Origin: JASUTC01 sp964604305
GTDB taxonomy: Bacteria; Thermotogota; Thermotogae; MWEM01
Direction: 5' to 3'
DNA length: 64,000 bases
Assembly (NCBI GenBank): GCA_964604305.1
Contig: CAZRYM010000001.1
Location: forward strand, 1 to 64,000
A program made the translations under genes and the position numbers. Numbering within the stretch: position 1 is the first letter of the stretch; every line of letters starts with the position of its first letter. Of the stretch, positions 51,010 through 60,564 are shown one piece after another. The notes under the pieces are model-generated. The model saw only the letters and a list, made by a program, of their open reading frames with translations, was not told the DNA's origin and made no database searches.

Positions 51010-52912
51010 TATTAAGGTTTTAAAGGGATTGGATCCGGTTAGAAAAAGACCGGGAATGTACATTGGTTCCACATCAAGTACTGGACTTCATCATCTGGTT
51101 TATGAAGTAGTTGATAACAGTATAGACGAAGTTCTTGGAGGATATTGTTCACAGATAGAGGTTACCATTTTAAGCGACGGATCGGTTGAAGTTGTAGATA
51201 ACGGTAGAGGAATACCTTGTGACATGCACCAAACAGAGAAAAAAAGCGCCCTGGAGGTTGTTTTAACAACATTGCATGCAGGAGGGAAATTCAACAAAGA
51301 CAGTTACAAAGTCAGTGGTGGATTACATGGGGTGGGGTTATCCATTGTAAATGCCCTTTCTGAATGGCTTTACGTTGAAATCCATCAGGCCGGGAAGATA
51401 TACGTTCAAAAGTATGCCAGAGGAATCCCTCAAACAACTGTTGAAGTTGTTGGTAATACGGATAAAACGGGTACAAAGATCAGATTCTTTCCTGATTCTC
51501 AAATCTTTTCAACAACTGAATTCGATTTTGATATCTTAAACACCCGTTTCATGGAGCAAGCTTTCTTAAATCCACAGGTAACCATCAAACTTATCGACAA
51601 ACGCGAAGAAGAAGAGGAAGAGGTTGTCCATCATTACAGCGGGGGGCTTTCAGAGTTTGTCAGTTATCTGTTGAAAAATTCCAAGACTTTAACACCTGAT
51701 CCCATCTACATATCCGGATCATATAACGATACTGAAGTTGAATTGGCGATTCAGTATACCAAGGGCAGTGAAGAGAAAATTCGTTCTTATGTCAACAACA
51801 TCAATACAGTTGATGGTGGAACGCATCTTACCGGTTTTAGGATTGCACTCACAAAAAGTATAAATGACTATATAAAAAAATACGATCTTTTGGCAAGTGG
51901 CAAAAAAAAGAAAAATGAGGAGTTACAGATCATTGGTAAAGACACCCGTGAAGGTTTGGTTGGAGTTCTGAGCATCAAGGTCAGAGAACCACAGTTTGAG
52001 GGCCAGACCAAAGCCAAATTGGGAAATGAAGAAGCCCAGGAAGCGGTTAATCATGTTGTCAAAGACAAATTATCTGAATATTTTGATATTCATGCAGATA
52101 TCACGAAAAAAATCCTGGACAGGGTCATACAAGCTGCAAAAGCAAGACTGGCTGCAAAAAGAGCAAGAGAAATGGTGAGAAGAAAAAGTGCCCTTGAATC
52201 TTCAACATTACCGGGCAAACTGGCGGATTGTTCCACAAAAAAGAGGGAAAAATCGGAATTGTTCATAGTAGAAGGAGACTCAGCCGGGGGCTCTGCAAAA
52301 CAAGCAAGAGACCGGGAATTTCAGGCTATACTGCCGCTGAGGGGAAAAATCTTGAATGTTGAAAAATCATCACTTGATAAACTACTTAAAAGTGATACAA
52401 TTTCAGATATTATAACCGCCTTGGGAACGGGTATTGATGATGATTTCGATATTACAAAAAGCAGGTATGGAAAGGTATTTATTATGACGGATGCCGATGT
52501 TGACGGAGCACATATAAGAACACTCATACTCACTTTGTTTTTTAGACATTTCAGAGAAATGATCAATGATGGAATGGTTTATATCGCCATTCCACCACTA
52601 TTTAAGCTGTCTGTAGGTAAGGAATCCTATTACGTGTATACTGAAAAGGAACAGGTTCGAATGTTGAAAGAGTTGAGAGGTGAAACTAACCGAAAAGTGT
52701 CGATTCAGCGCTATAAGGGTTTGGGGGAAATGAACCCTGAGCAATTGTGGAATACAACCATGGACCCGGATACCAGAAGAATGGCTAAAGTGACGATGGA
52801 AGACGCAGAACTTGCTGATTCGATATTAACGACGTTAATGGGTAACGACGTGGAAGACAGAAGACGATTTATCACACATCATGCCCTCCAGGTAACCAAT
52901 CTGGATATTTGA
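50984..52912 (+). CDS. gyrB: DNA gyrase subunit B
   Basis: A 642-residue type II topoisomerase ATPase subunit. The GHKL ATPase has EVVDNSIDEVLGGYC, VVDNGRGIPCDMH and GGLHGVGLSIVNALSEW. The TOPRIM domain has LFIVEGDSAGGSAKQARDR, IMTDADVDGAHIRTL and the GyrB tail QRYKGLGEMNPEQLW. It works with GyrA (not in the window) on DNA supercoiling. The start is a TTG eight bases after AAGGAG; a GTG three codons upstream falls inside that site. The stop overlaps the next start by one base (TGATG). Confidence 0.97.
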   Translation: MPGKYTADNIKVLKGLDPVRKRPGMYIGSTSSTGLHHLVYEVVDNSIDEVLGGYCSQIEVTILSDGSVEVVDNGRGIPCDMHQTEKKSALEVVLTTLHAGGKFNKDSYKVSGGLHGVGLSIVNALSEWLYVEIHQAGKIYVQKYARGIPQTTVEVVGNTDKTGTKIRFFPDSQIFSTTEFDFDILNTRFMEQAFLNPQVTIKLIDKREEEEEEVVHHYSGGLSEFVSYLLKNSKTLTPDPIYISGSYNDTEVELAIQYTKGSEEKIRSYVNNINTVDGGTHLTGFRIALTKSINDYIKKYDLLASGKKKKNEELQIIGKDTREGLVGVLSIKVREPQFEGQTKAKLGNEEAQEAVNHVVKDKLSEYFDIHADITKKILDRVIQAAKARLAAKRAREMVRRKSALESSTLPGKLADCSTKKREKSELFIVEGDSAGGSAKQARDREFQAILPLRGKILNVEKSSLDKLLKSDTISDIITALGTGIDDDFDITKSRYGKVFIMTDADVDGAHIRTLILTLFFRHFREMINDGMVYIAIPPLFKLSVGKESYYVYTEKEQVRMLKELRGETNRKVSIQRYKGLGEMNPEQLWNTTMDPDTRRMAKVTMEDAELADSILTTLMGNDVEDRRRFITHHALQVTNLDI

Positions 52913-53598
52913 TGGTTGAGAAGGGAGAAAAAAGGATTCAACTCATTCTTTTTTTAATCCTTGTTATGGGGTTGGCATTTCTCAGCAAGGCTTTTTTTCT
53001 TCAGTTTTCCGATTTGTTTTTAGATCAAACGGTTGTAAGACCATTGCCCCAAACGAGTAATGATGAGAATAAAGTTATTATTTCAAATGTCTTTTTAGAT
53101 TACTGGAACCCTGTCTTTTCTTTCATCAGCTCATATCATCCAAGGGGTTTTCTAATTGAAGGGTATGAGAACGAAGGTGATTATTACAACGTTTTAATTA
53201 GTCGTCAAAAGGCCGCTTTTTATGTGGAGTTTGATGATATTGACAGGATGCTCTTTTCTGATCAGGGTAAAATAATCTGGACAATACCGGAAGGTTTTTT
53301 TCTCGAAAGCAAACATTATTCCCTTCCGGCCATATACAATGTTAGTGATATTATTGAGGCGGAGCAAATTATCCAGTTGATATCACAGCAATCGACTTTA
53401 TTTAAAAATTATCTTTCATCGGTTGATGCCAAAGAAAGAATTTTTTATTTAAGAAATGGAAATGTATTACTGGTTAACAACTGGAATAATCTTGAAGTAT
53501 TTGATGGAGAGGGGTTTATATACCAGATGGGGAAGGGTCAGATTTACGATTTATACAGCAATGGTAGGTATTTCCCGATAATAAAAAGAGGTGAATAA
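52912..53598 (+). CDS. Bitopic membrane protein, candidate FtsQ/DivIB-like division protein
   Basis: A 228-residue protein with one N-terminal transmembrane helix (about 9-28: IQLILFLILVMGLAFLSKAF) and an extracytoplasmic domain. It sits between gyrB and ftsA, one base from each, where ftsQ stands in many division clusters. The order of elements resembles the FtsQ beta domain: QKAAFYVEFDDIDRMLFSDQ, GKIIWTIPEG, YSLPAIYN and RNGNVLLVNNWNNLEVF. A POTRA-like part could lie at about 50-110. Sequence similarity is too weak to be sure. Confidence 0.6.
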   Translation: MVEKGEKRIQLILFLILVMGLAFLSKAFFLQFSDLFLDQTVVRPLPQTSNDENKVIISNVFLDYWNPVFSFISSYHPRGFLIEGYENEGDYYNVLISRQKAAFYVEFDDIDRMLFSDQGKIIWTIPEGFFLESKHYSLPAIYNVSDIIEAEQIIQLISQQSTLFKNYLSSVDAKERIFYLRNGNVLLVNNWNNLEVFDGEGFIYQMGKGQIYDLYSNGRYFPIIKRGE

Positions 53599-53599
53599 A

Positions 53600-54958
53600 A
53601 TGTCCGATTCTTTTGAAGTTTTAACCTCTGTGGATATAGGTTCGCATTCACTTAAAGGTGTGGTAACAAAGATTGACGAGGGTATAGTAGAAATTCTTGC
53701 CTTCTCTGAGATTCGTTCAAGGGGATATGAAAATGGTGAATTAAAAGATATAGTTGCACTTAAAGAATCTCTCGGCGAGCTTATTGAGGATTTAAGCAGC
53801 CAGTTACCCAGAAGAATGGAATCCTATTTCATATTAACGTATTCCGAAAAAAGTGCTTTTCTCAATAAAGAGGTTAAGCGTTTGAGACTTTCAGAAGAAG
53901 AACCAGAACTTGTCAATGACGAACATGTGCTGGAACTGTATGAAAGCTTTTCCAATGCCACTGAAAACACGGAAGAGATCTCCCAGGGAGATGGTGAGGG
54001 GTTCGATTTTATCAACAATTCCAGAAGCATCTTACACGTCATCCCGCTAAGATATATACTTGATGATACAAAAAGCGTTTTAAACCCCATTGATATGGAA
54101 GCAAACGTTCTGGGGATGGAATCTTCCATTATATCCATTGACTATACTGAAAAGGAATCCATGTCAAATGCCTTTGCCAGTCTTGTTGGTGAAAAACCGG
54201 TGGTTTATTTAAGTACATTTGTCTCGTCAGAGGCTGTGTTAAACAGCAAGGAAAAAGAGCACGGTGTTGTCTGTGTAGACCTTGGGCACTCTTTCACAAC
54301 GGTAACAGCGTATATCAACGGTTCGATTTTCTTTTTAAAGGCAATAGACCAGGGGATAAAGCAGGTTATTAAAGACATAGCCAAGGTCTTTCATTCATCA
54401 TTTGATGAAGCGGAAAGAATGCTGATAAATTACGGCAGGGTAGCCCTGAAGGATAAAAGCACCGATACCATAAGTTATGTAATGCTTGATGGAAAGACTA
54501 CCAAACAGATACCAAGATCACAATTATCCATTGTCATATACGCTAAAGTCCGGGAAATATTGAATTTTGTGAAGAAGGAATTGAGAACTGTTTTAAACAA
54601 AATGGCTGAGGAAGGCGAGACGGTTATCCCCGGTGGTATTGTTATAACGGGGGGGGGCTCCAGAATTGAAGGTATGTCCGAATTCATAAGAGATGTATTT
54701 AAACTTTCAGTTCGTGTGGGGGTTGTCAATACAGAAAACATGGCGGCAGACATACCTGAAGACATCAACGGAAATATCTTTTCAGCAGCATTGGGCAGTG
54801 TATATTGGTATAAATTGATTGGGGGGGGAGAGACTCAGGAAATTGAACCCTCTCAAACGAAAAAAAAGAAGAAAAAGGTTGTCAATAAAAAGGTCAAAGT
54901 CAAGGAAGGACCTGGCTTTATGGAGAAATTTGCGAAATTTTTAAAAAAATTAGTTTAG
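53600..54958 (+). CDS. ftsA: Cell division protein FtsA
   Basis: A 452-residue actin-like protein that anchors FtsZ to the membrane. Seen are SVDIGSHSLKGVVTKID, the 1C domain region, GVVCVDLGHSFTTVTAY, and IVITGGGSRIEGMSEFIRDVF. The C-terminus has a Lys-rich linker and the amphipathic helix FMEKFAKFLKKLV, the membrane-targeting sequence. The ATG is six bases after GAGGTG. It is 12 bases upstream of ftsZ. Confidence 0.96.
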   Translation: MSDSFEVLTSVDIGSHSLKGVVTKIDEGIVEILAFSEIRSRGYENGELKDIVALKESLGELIEDLSSQLPRRMESYFILTYSEKSAFLNKEVKRLRLSEEEPELVNDEHVLELYESFSNATENTEEISQGDGEGFDFINNSRSILHVIPLRYILDDTKSVLNPIDMEANVLGMESSIISIDYTEKESMSNAFASLVGEKPVVYLSTFVSSEAVLNSKEKEHGVVCVDLGHSFTTVTAYINGSIFFLKAIDQGIKQVIKDIAKVFHSSFDEAERMLINYGRVALKDKSTDTISYVMLDGKTTKQIPRSQLSIVIYAKVREILNFVKKELRTVLNKMAEEGETVIPGGIVITGGGSRIEGMSEFIRDVFKLSVRVGVVNTENMAADIPEDINGNIFSAALGSVYWYKLIGGGETQEIEPSQTKKKKKKVVNKKVKVKEGPGFMEKFAKFLKKLV

Positions 54959-54970
54959 GGAGGGATCCTG

Positions 54971-56026
54971 ATGGCTTTTGAGATAGATGACGGATCTGAA
55001 ATACGAAAACCGCCAAAAAGAAATCCCACATTGAAGGTTTTTGGTGTAGGGGGAGCAGGAAATAACGCGGTTAACAGAATGATAGAAAGCGGCATTCATG
55101 GTGTTACCTTCGTTGTCGGGAACACTGATTTACAGGTTTTAGAAGACTCTAAAGCAGATGTAAAGATACAACTGGGGAAAACTTTAACACGCGGACTTGG
55201 AGCTGGTGGAAATCCTGAGGTTGGAGAAAAGGCAACTTATGAAAGTAAAGAGGATATTCAATCAGTATTGGAAGACACTGACATGTTGTTTATCACAGCA
55301 GGACTTGGCGGAGGCACCGGAACCGGTGCTGCCCCGGTAATCGCTAAACTGGCAAAAGAATTGGGGATACTCACTGTTGGTGTAGTGACAACCCCCTTTT
55401 ATTTTGAAGGAAACAACAGATGGGAAAACGCTAAAGCGGGTTTGAGAAATTTACGCGAATGTGTTGACACGCTGATCAAAATCTCAAACAACAAATTACT
55501 GGAGGAATTCCCCGGTGATATAACAGTTATGGATGGCTTTTTAAAGGCTGATGAAGCACTCCATCAGGCCATAAAGGGTATTAGTGAAGTCATCACAAGA
55601 CGAGGGCTTATCAACCAGGATTTCGCTGACATTGAATCTGTGATCAGAGAGGCCGGTGTGGCATTCCTTGGAATAGGTATTGGAAAAGGCGAAGACAGAG
55701 CGCAGGAATCTGCGATGAGGGCTATGGACAGTAAACTCCTGGAAAGACCTGTAGATAATGCCACTGCAGTTATTCTAAATATCTCATCAAACAAAAATAT
55801 CACCATGAAGGAAATGAACCTGGCTGCTGCTGTTATACGTCAAAGATGTAGCGAAACTGTTGATATGAAATTTGGATTGATACTGGATGAGGATTTACCT
55901 GAAGACGAAGTCAGAGTCACGTTAATTGCAACGAGATTTGAGGATAATGATGATTTATTGAGCATGGATTCGGATATTCCTGCGGTATTTAGATTGGGGT
56001 TGAATGAATTTTTAAGAGGTGATTGA
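54971..56026 (+). CDS. ftsZ: Cell division protein FtsZ
   Basis: A 351-residue tubulin-like GTPase forming the Z-ring. It has KVFGVGGAGNNAVNRMI, the tubulin signature GGGTGTGAAPVIAKLAKELG, and NNRWENAKAGLRNL. The linker is very short, and the C-terminal peptide SDIPAVFRLGLNEFLRGD resembles the conserved FtsA-binding tail with an extra few residues. It overlaps nothing but is only two bases from the pilB start. Confidence 0.98.
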   Translation: MAFEIDDGSEIRKPPKRNPTLKVFGVGGAGNNAVNRMIESGIHGVTFVVGNTDLQVLEDSKADVKIQLGKTLTRGLGAGGNPEVGEKATYESKEDIQSVLEDTDMLFITAGLGGGTGTGAAPVIAKLAKELGILTVGVVTTPFYFEGNNRWENAKAGLRNLRECVDTLIKISNNKLLEEFPGDITVMDGFLKADEALHQAIKGISEVITRRGLINQDFADIESVIREAGVAFLGIGIGKGEDRAQESAMRAMDSKLLERPVDNATAVILNISSNKNITMKEMNLAAAVIRQRCSETVDMKFGLILDEDLPEDEVRVTLIATRFEDNDDLLSMDSDIPAVFRLGLNEFLRGD

Positions 56027-56028
56027 TA

Positions 56029-57762
56029 TTGCCGGATAAAGAACAGAGATTTCAGTATAAAAGATTGGGAGAAATCCTGACAGAAACAGGTTACGTCACA
56101 AAACAGAACATTCAAACCGCCATAGCCCTTCAAAAACAAGATAAAAAGCCTCTTGGGCAGATTCTTGTTGAAAAAGGATTTGTGACTTGGGAGGATATCG
56201 GTCAAGCACTGTCAAAACAATATGATATTCCTTATATGGAGAATGTGTCTGACCTTGAGTTCAGCTCTGAACTGCTGTCGATGATAGGAAAACAGAATTG
56301 TGAAAAATGGCGAATTATCCCCTATGAAAAAGAGGATAACAAGATAAAATTACTGACCGATGAAGTGTCAGATATCAACAATATCTTAAAAACCATCAAA
56401 TTCATGACTAACTTAAACCCCGATTTTGTTATTGTTCCCAAACCGCAACTGGATATGCTCTTAAAGGAACATTTTGGCAGTAATATTCAGGTAGCCGAGG
56501 ATTTGAAAAAGTCGTTGGAGGCAGAGAGCACTGATGATAATGTCTTTGATATGTCTGATCTCTCTGTAGAAAACGAAGAAAAATCAGCTGAAAATTCCGG
56601 TCCTATTATTAAACTTGTTAATCAGATTATTCTACAAGCTATCGAGCAGGATGTCAGTGATATTCATATCGAACCTTATTCAAAATTGGTAAGAGTCAGG
56701 TACAGAGTTGACGGAATGTTGAGAAAAATAGCTGAATATCCTGCGAAAATGCATCATTCAGTTATTTCAAGAATCAAGATCCTTTCAGATCTTGATATTG
56801 CTGAAAGGCGTCTCCCCCAAGACGGGAAATTTTATTTGAAAAACAAAGGGGAGCAATATGATTTTCGTGTATCAACCATGCCTACTGTTAATGGTGAAAA
56901 AATTGTTTTAAGGCTGTTGAAGGTCTCAAATTCCAATAAAAGATTAGTGGACTTGGGGTTTTCCGATTATAACTATTCCAGATTGGAATATCTGCTGAAA
57001 TTCCCCTATGGCATTATACTGGTCACCGGACCTACCGGTAGCGGTAAATCCACCACTTTGGTTGGGATCATCAATCATCTCAAAAACGTTACACAAAACA
57101 TCGTTACCGTTGAAGATCCTGTTGAATACAGTATATCGGGTGTCAATCAATGTCAAACTCATTCTGAAATAGGTCTTAACTTTGCCAGATTTCTCAGGTC
57201 AATATTAAGACAGGACCCCGACATCATCATGGTTGGTGAAATCAGGGACAAAGAAACGGCTCAATTGGCTATTGAGGCCTCCATGACAGGCCATCTGGTC
57301 TTAAGCACTTTGCATACAAATACCGCATCAGCGGCTGTAAGCAGATTGTTGAACCTGGGAATAGAGCCAGATCTACTTGGAGTTTCCCTTTTAGGGGTTA
57401 TGGGGCAAAGATTAGTGAGAACGATTTGTCCTGAATGTAAAAAGAAGCAACCTCTTCAGAAGCCCGAGTTCAGGGAGATGGCAAAACTTTTACTGCCTAA
57501 CGAAGAGGAATATTATGAATATTCGGGTTCAGGTTGTCAAGCATGCAGAAAAACGGGTTATAAAGGCAGAACGGGTATACACGAGGTTCTGATCGTCGAC
57601 AAAAAGATTCGACAGCTTATGAATGAAAAGGCTCCTGAAAGACAAATAGAGGCTATCGCCAGAAAATCCGGGATGAGAACCATGTACGAGGATGGCATCA
57701 TCAAATCCATCAGCGGTGAAACAACCATCGACGAGATAAAAAGGGTTGCTATTAATGCCTGA
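56029..57762 (+). CDS. pilB: Type IV pilus / type II secretion assembly ATPase (PilB/GspE)
   Basis: A 577-residue hexameric ATPase. Two MshEN-type segments start the protein (LGEILTETGYVTKQNIQTAI and LGQILVEKGFVTWEDIGQAL). The ATPase core has Walker A GPTGSGKSTT, the Asp box VEDPVEY, Walker B IMVGEIRDKET and the His box STLHTN. Four Cys (CPECKKK and CQACRKTG) bind zinc. It drives pilus extension or secretion. The start is a TTG seven bases after GAGGTG; an earlier TTG is too close to that site. Its place behind ftsZ matches Thermotoga. Confidence 0.95.
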   Translation: MPDKEQRFQYKRLGEILTETGYVTKQNIQTAIALQKQDKKPLGQILVEKGFVTWEDIGQALSKQYDIPYMENVSDLEFSSELLSMIGKQNCEKWRIIPYEKEDNKIKLLTDEVSDINNILKTIKFMTNLNPDFVIVPKPQLDMLLKEHFGSNIQVAEDLKKSLEAESTDDNVFDMSDLSVENEEKSAENSGPIIKLVNQIILQAIEQDVSDIHIEPYSKLVRVRYRVDGMLRKIAEYPAKMHHSVISRIKILSDLDIAERRLPQDGKFYLKNKGEQYDFRVSTMPTVNGEKIVLRLLKVSNSNKRLVDLGFSDYNYSRLEYLLKFPYGIILVTGPTGSGKSTTLVGIINHLKNVTQNIVTVEDPVEYSISGVNQCQTHSEIGLNFARFLRSILRQDPDIIMVGEIRDKETAQLAIEASMTGHLVLSTLHTNTASAAVSRLLNLGIEPDLLGVSLLGVMGQRLVRTICPECKKKQPLQKPEFREMAKLLLPNEEEYYEYSGSGCQACRKTGYKGRTGIHEVLIVDKKIRQLMNEKAPERQIEAIARKSGMRTMYEDGIIKSISGETTIDEIKRVAINA

Positions 57763-59056
57763 TGAGGAAAAAAATGATGAATTTAAGTCAAGAGAGATAA
57801 AATATCATTCCAAGTCCCCGGAAAAACTACTTGAAGAATTAAAGAAAAAAAATCAAGATAAAAATTCAAGATACTATAAAAAAAGAAGAACGGCATTAAT
57901 TCTCATCGCAGTCAGTGGGATGCTAATTGCGGGTGTGGCGCTTTTTTTTGTTATCTATAATAATCAATCCATCAATCAACCGGATTATATTAGAACCGTC
58001 AATCCCTTTGTTTTTAAGATCGTTGCTGAATCTGAATACGAATATGGTCATGAGAATGATATTAAGGTGAGGGTTTCTAATATAGAAAACAGAAAAGATT
58101 CCTTTTCCTTCCGGGATTTCAGGTTTTACATCCAATCTGAGACAGGGGAGAAAATATTTTCTTTTAATTTTCCGGTGGAAACAAGTATAACGATGGAAGA
58201 ATATGATTCCAGGGATGTTTATGATTTTAAAAGGGAAAATCCGGATTTTTCCGTTAAACCCGGTACTTATACAATCTATTCCGATTTTGTGGTTAACGAA
58301 ATTAATGTTGAATTAGAAAAGGAGTTTGTGGTTTTCGCGAACATTCAAACAGAAATCAACCTTTATAACGATTATGTGATACCTGCTCAGGAGATCCCCG
58401 TTTATCTTACAATAGTGAATAATTCCCCTGAAGACACAGATTACCTGTTAGGATCGTATCGAGTGTTTCTTGAGCCTGCAGATTCCTCTATTCAGGAACA
58501 GCAAACTTATAATGGTATTGTTGAAAATGAAAATGCCATGGGAGAATATCGGGTACTCAAGGGAGAAAAATTAGATATTCTTTTAGGACAAATGAAATTC
58601 CCCTCAACGCAAGGTGATTATATACTGAAGGCCACTTACTTTCTAAATGATGATTTAAACGAATATCAAAAAGAAATAATGATCAACAACATCAGTCGAA
58701 CAGATGGTGTTCGCGATCTAAGAATATTACCGTACAGCATGAAAGTTATCGGTATCGACCAAAAATACACAGCTGAAATACTGATTGTTAACGATGATGA
58801 TCAGGATGTATTTGAAAGAGTGAAGGGTTTTATCTTTGAAATTATCAGGGATAATGCAACGTTGTACAGGTATACAAAATACGATGAAAATGACATTAAT
58901 ATTTTCATACCCGCTTACTCCAAGAAAGTCATTTTCGATTCAACACAGTGGAGGGATATCACCTTTCAGGAACCGGGAACATGCGATCTAAAAGTAAGGA
59001 TCATTCTTGAAAACGGTGTGTTGGAGTATTCGGAGGAAATTTTAGTTGATAAATAG
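57755..59056 (+). CDS. Membrane-anchored protein with tandem beta-sandwich (BsuPI-like) domains
   Basis: A 433-residue protein. A charged cytoplasmic N-terminus (~45 residues) is followed by one helix (ILIAVSGMLIAGVALFFVIY). The outside part appears to hold about three beta-sandwich units, each with an N-x-x (I/V)-x-V-x-(V/I) strand pattern, for example NDIKVRVSNIENRKDSFSFR and IPVYLTIVNNSPEDTDYLLG. They resemble BsuPI-type inhibitor or Ig-like domains. The gene overlaps the pilB stop by eight bases. A link to pilus or division machinery is only positional. Confidence 0.72.
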   Translation: MPDEEKNDEFKSREIKYHSKSPEKLLEELKKKNQDKNSRYYKKRRTALILIAVSGMLIAGVALFFVIYNNQSINQPDYIRTVNPFVFKIVAESEYEYGHENDIKVRVSNIENRKDSFSFRDFRFYIQSETGEKIFSFNFPVETSITMEEYDSRDVYDFKRENPDFSVKPGTYTIYSDFVVNEINVELEKEFVVFANIQTEINLYNDYVIPAQEIPVYLTIVNNSPEDTDYLLGSYRVFLEPADSSIQEQQTYNGIVENENAMGEYRVLKGEKLDILLGQMKFPSTQGDYILKATYFLNDDLNEYQKEIMINNISRTDGVRDLRILPYSMKVIGIDQKYTAEILIVNDDDQDVFERVKGFIFEIIRDNATLYRYTKYDENDINIFIPAYSKKVIFDSTQWRDITFQEPGTCDLKVRIILENGVLEYSEEILVDK

Positions 59057-59072
59057 ATCGGGGGAATCAGTT

Positions 59073-60557
59073 ATGAATGAATACAAGACAAGGGTTTCGA
59101 GAGATCCTGTATATGGGGAGATTACACTTTCGCCTTTGGAGATTTTATGTATAGATGCTCGTCCGATGCAACGGTTAAGGGAAGTATCCCAATTGGGTGG
59201 AGCGGAAAGGGTTTATCCGGGTGCAACTCATACTCGCTTTTTACATTCCTTAGGTGTTATGCACCTTTCAGGAATGTACGCTGAGCATTTATCTATGTCA
59301 AACAAACAAACCAGGTTGTTAAGATTGGCTGGTTTGATGCATGACATCGGTCATGGTCCATACAGTCATCAATTTGATGATGTGGCTTACAAAAAGGCAG
59401 GCTTGAAACACGGTCATGACGATCAGAGAAAAAGATTGCTTGTTGAGTTAATGCCTAATGAGATGAAACTTGTTTATGATAATTCTATGAAGGAAGTCTG
59501 GAAAAAAAATGTCAAAGATGAGTTACAGGATATTCTTGAACAAAATATTCCTGAAGGAGAAGACCTTGAACCTCTTTTTCTTGATTTGATGGAGCTTGTT
59601 TCAAAGGTTTTTGAAGGAGAAAATGAAGGTTCTGCTGAATTTAATATCATCCAGGGGCCTCTGGGTGCAGATCGGATTGATTTTGTTCTCAGAGATTCAT
59701 ATTATTGTGGTACCCCTGAATATGGGACTGTAGATTTGCAGAGAATTATTCGAAGTTCCAGATTAATTGAAAAGACCGGTGTGAAGAGGTTGACTTACGA
59801 TTCCAAGATCATTGACAGCATATACCGTGTGTTATTTGGCAGATTCATGATGTATAAGAATGTCTATTTCCACAAAACAGCAAGAGCTGCGGACTTAATG
59901 ATTCAACGTGTGTTGGAGTTAGCTTATGATTTTCTCTTTATAGAAGATTACATTAACGATTGTAATAAATTCTGTGAATTAACAGAGGGATGGCTATACT
60001 ACAGTATCTTGGAAAAATTCAACAACAGAAAGACTTTTGAAAAAGAAGAACGGTTAAAGATAGAAGAGGCCTTTGAAATCATATCCAATTACAAGGAAAG
60101 AAAACTTTGGAAAAGCATCATCGAATTGTCCTTTAGTATTACCGGTATGGATCCCACAAAGGTTGCCCTTAGTGTGGGAGAGGAAAGAATAGAAACTGTC
60201 AGACAAAGAATTGCTTTGATACTCCAAGACGAAACTGTTGACAAAAAGGATAAGGAAGAATTAAATCTGATCTATAATCATCCTGAAAGATACTTTAAAA
60301 TCGATACCCCTTATAAGCTAACACTGGCCCATCCAAAAGAATTTCTTGTCAACGAGGTATATTTAAGAACGGGCCCAAGCGTGGAAAACCTGATGGATTT
60401 TGAAAGCTTTTTAAAATCAAATCCCTTTTATCAATCCGTATCCGGACAACTTGTTCAAATCGTCAGAGTCTACATGACCCGTGATAAGCGAGACCTGCTG
60501 GAAAAGTACGCTTTACTCCAATTCTCGGATGAGTTGGAACTGACAACCAGGTGGTGA
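59073..60557 (+). CDS. HD-domain phosphohydrolase, SAMHD1/dGTPase-like
   Basis: A 494-residue metal-dependent hydrolase. RDPVYGEITLSPLEILCIDA and MQRLREVSQLG open the protein, as in the YdhJ/SAMHD1-like family. Metal ligands are in ATHTRFLHSLGVMHL (H-x-R ... H) and LMHDIGHGPYSHQFD (HD motif). A GADRIDFVLRDSYYCG segment provides the final Asp. Family members cut dNTPs or other nucleotides. The ATG is seven bases after GGGGGA. It is seven bases upstream of the capD-like gene. Confidence 0.9.
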   Translation: MNEYKTRVSRDPVYGEITLSPLEILCIDARPMQRLREVSQLGGAERVYPGATHTRFLHSLGVMHLSGMYAEHLSMSNKQTRLLRLAGLMHDIGHGPYSHQFDDVAYKKAGLKHGHDDQRKRLLVELMPNEMKLVYDNSMKEVWKKNVKDELQDILEQNIPEGEDLEPLFLDLMELVSKVFEGENEGSAEFNIIQGPLGADRIDFVLRDSYYCGTPEYGTVDLQRIIRSSRLIEKTGVKRLTYDSKIIDSIYRVLFGRFMMYKNVYFHKTARAADLMIQRVLELAYDFLFIEDYINDCNKFCELTEGWLYYSILEKFNNRKTFEKEERLKIEEAFEIISNYKERKLWKSIIELSFSITGMDPTKVALSVGEERIETVRQRIALILQDETVDKKDKEELNLIYNHPERYFKIDTPYKLTLAHPKEFLVNEVYLRTGPSVENLMDFESFLKSNPFYQSVSGQLVQIVRVYMTRDKRDLLEKYALLQFSDELELTTRW

Positions 60558-60564
60558 ATTTGTA

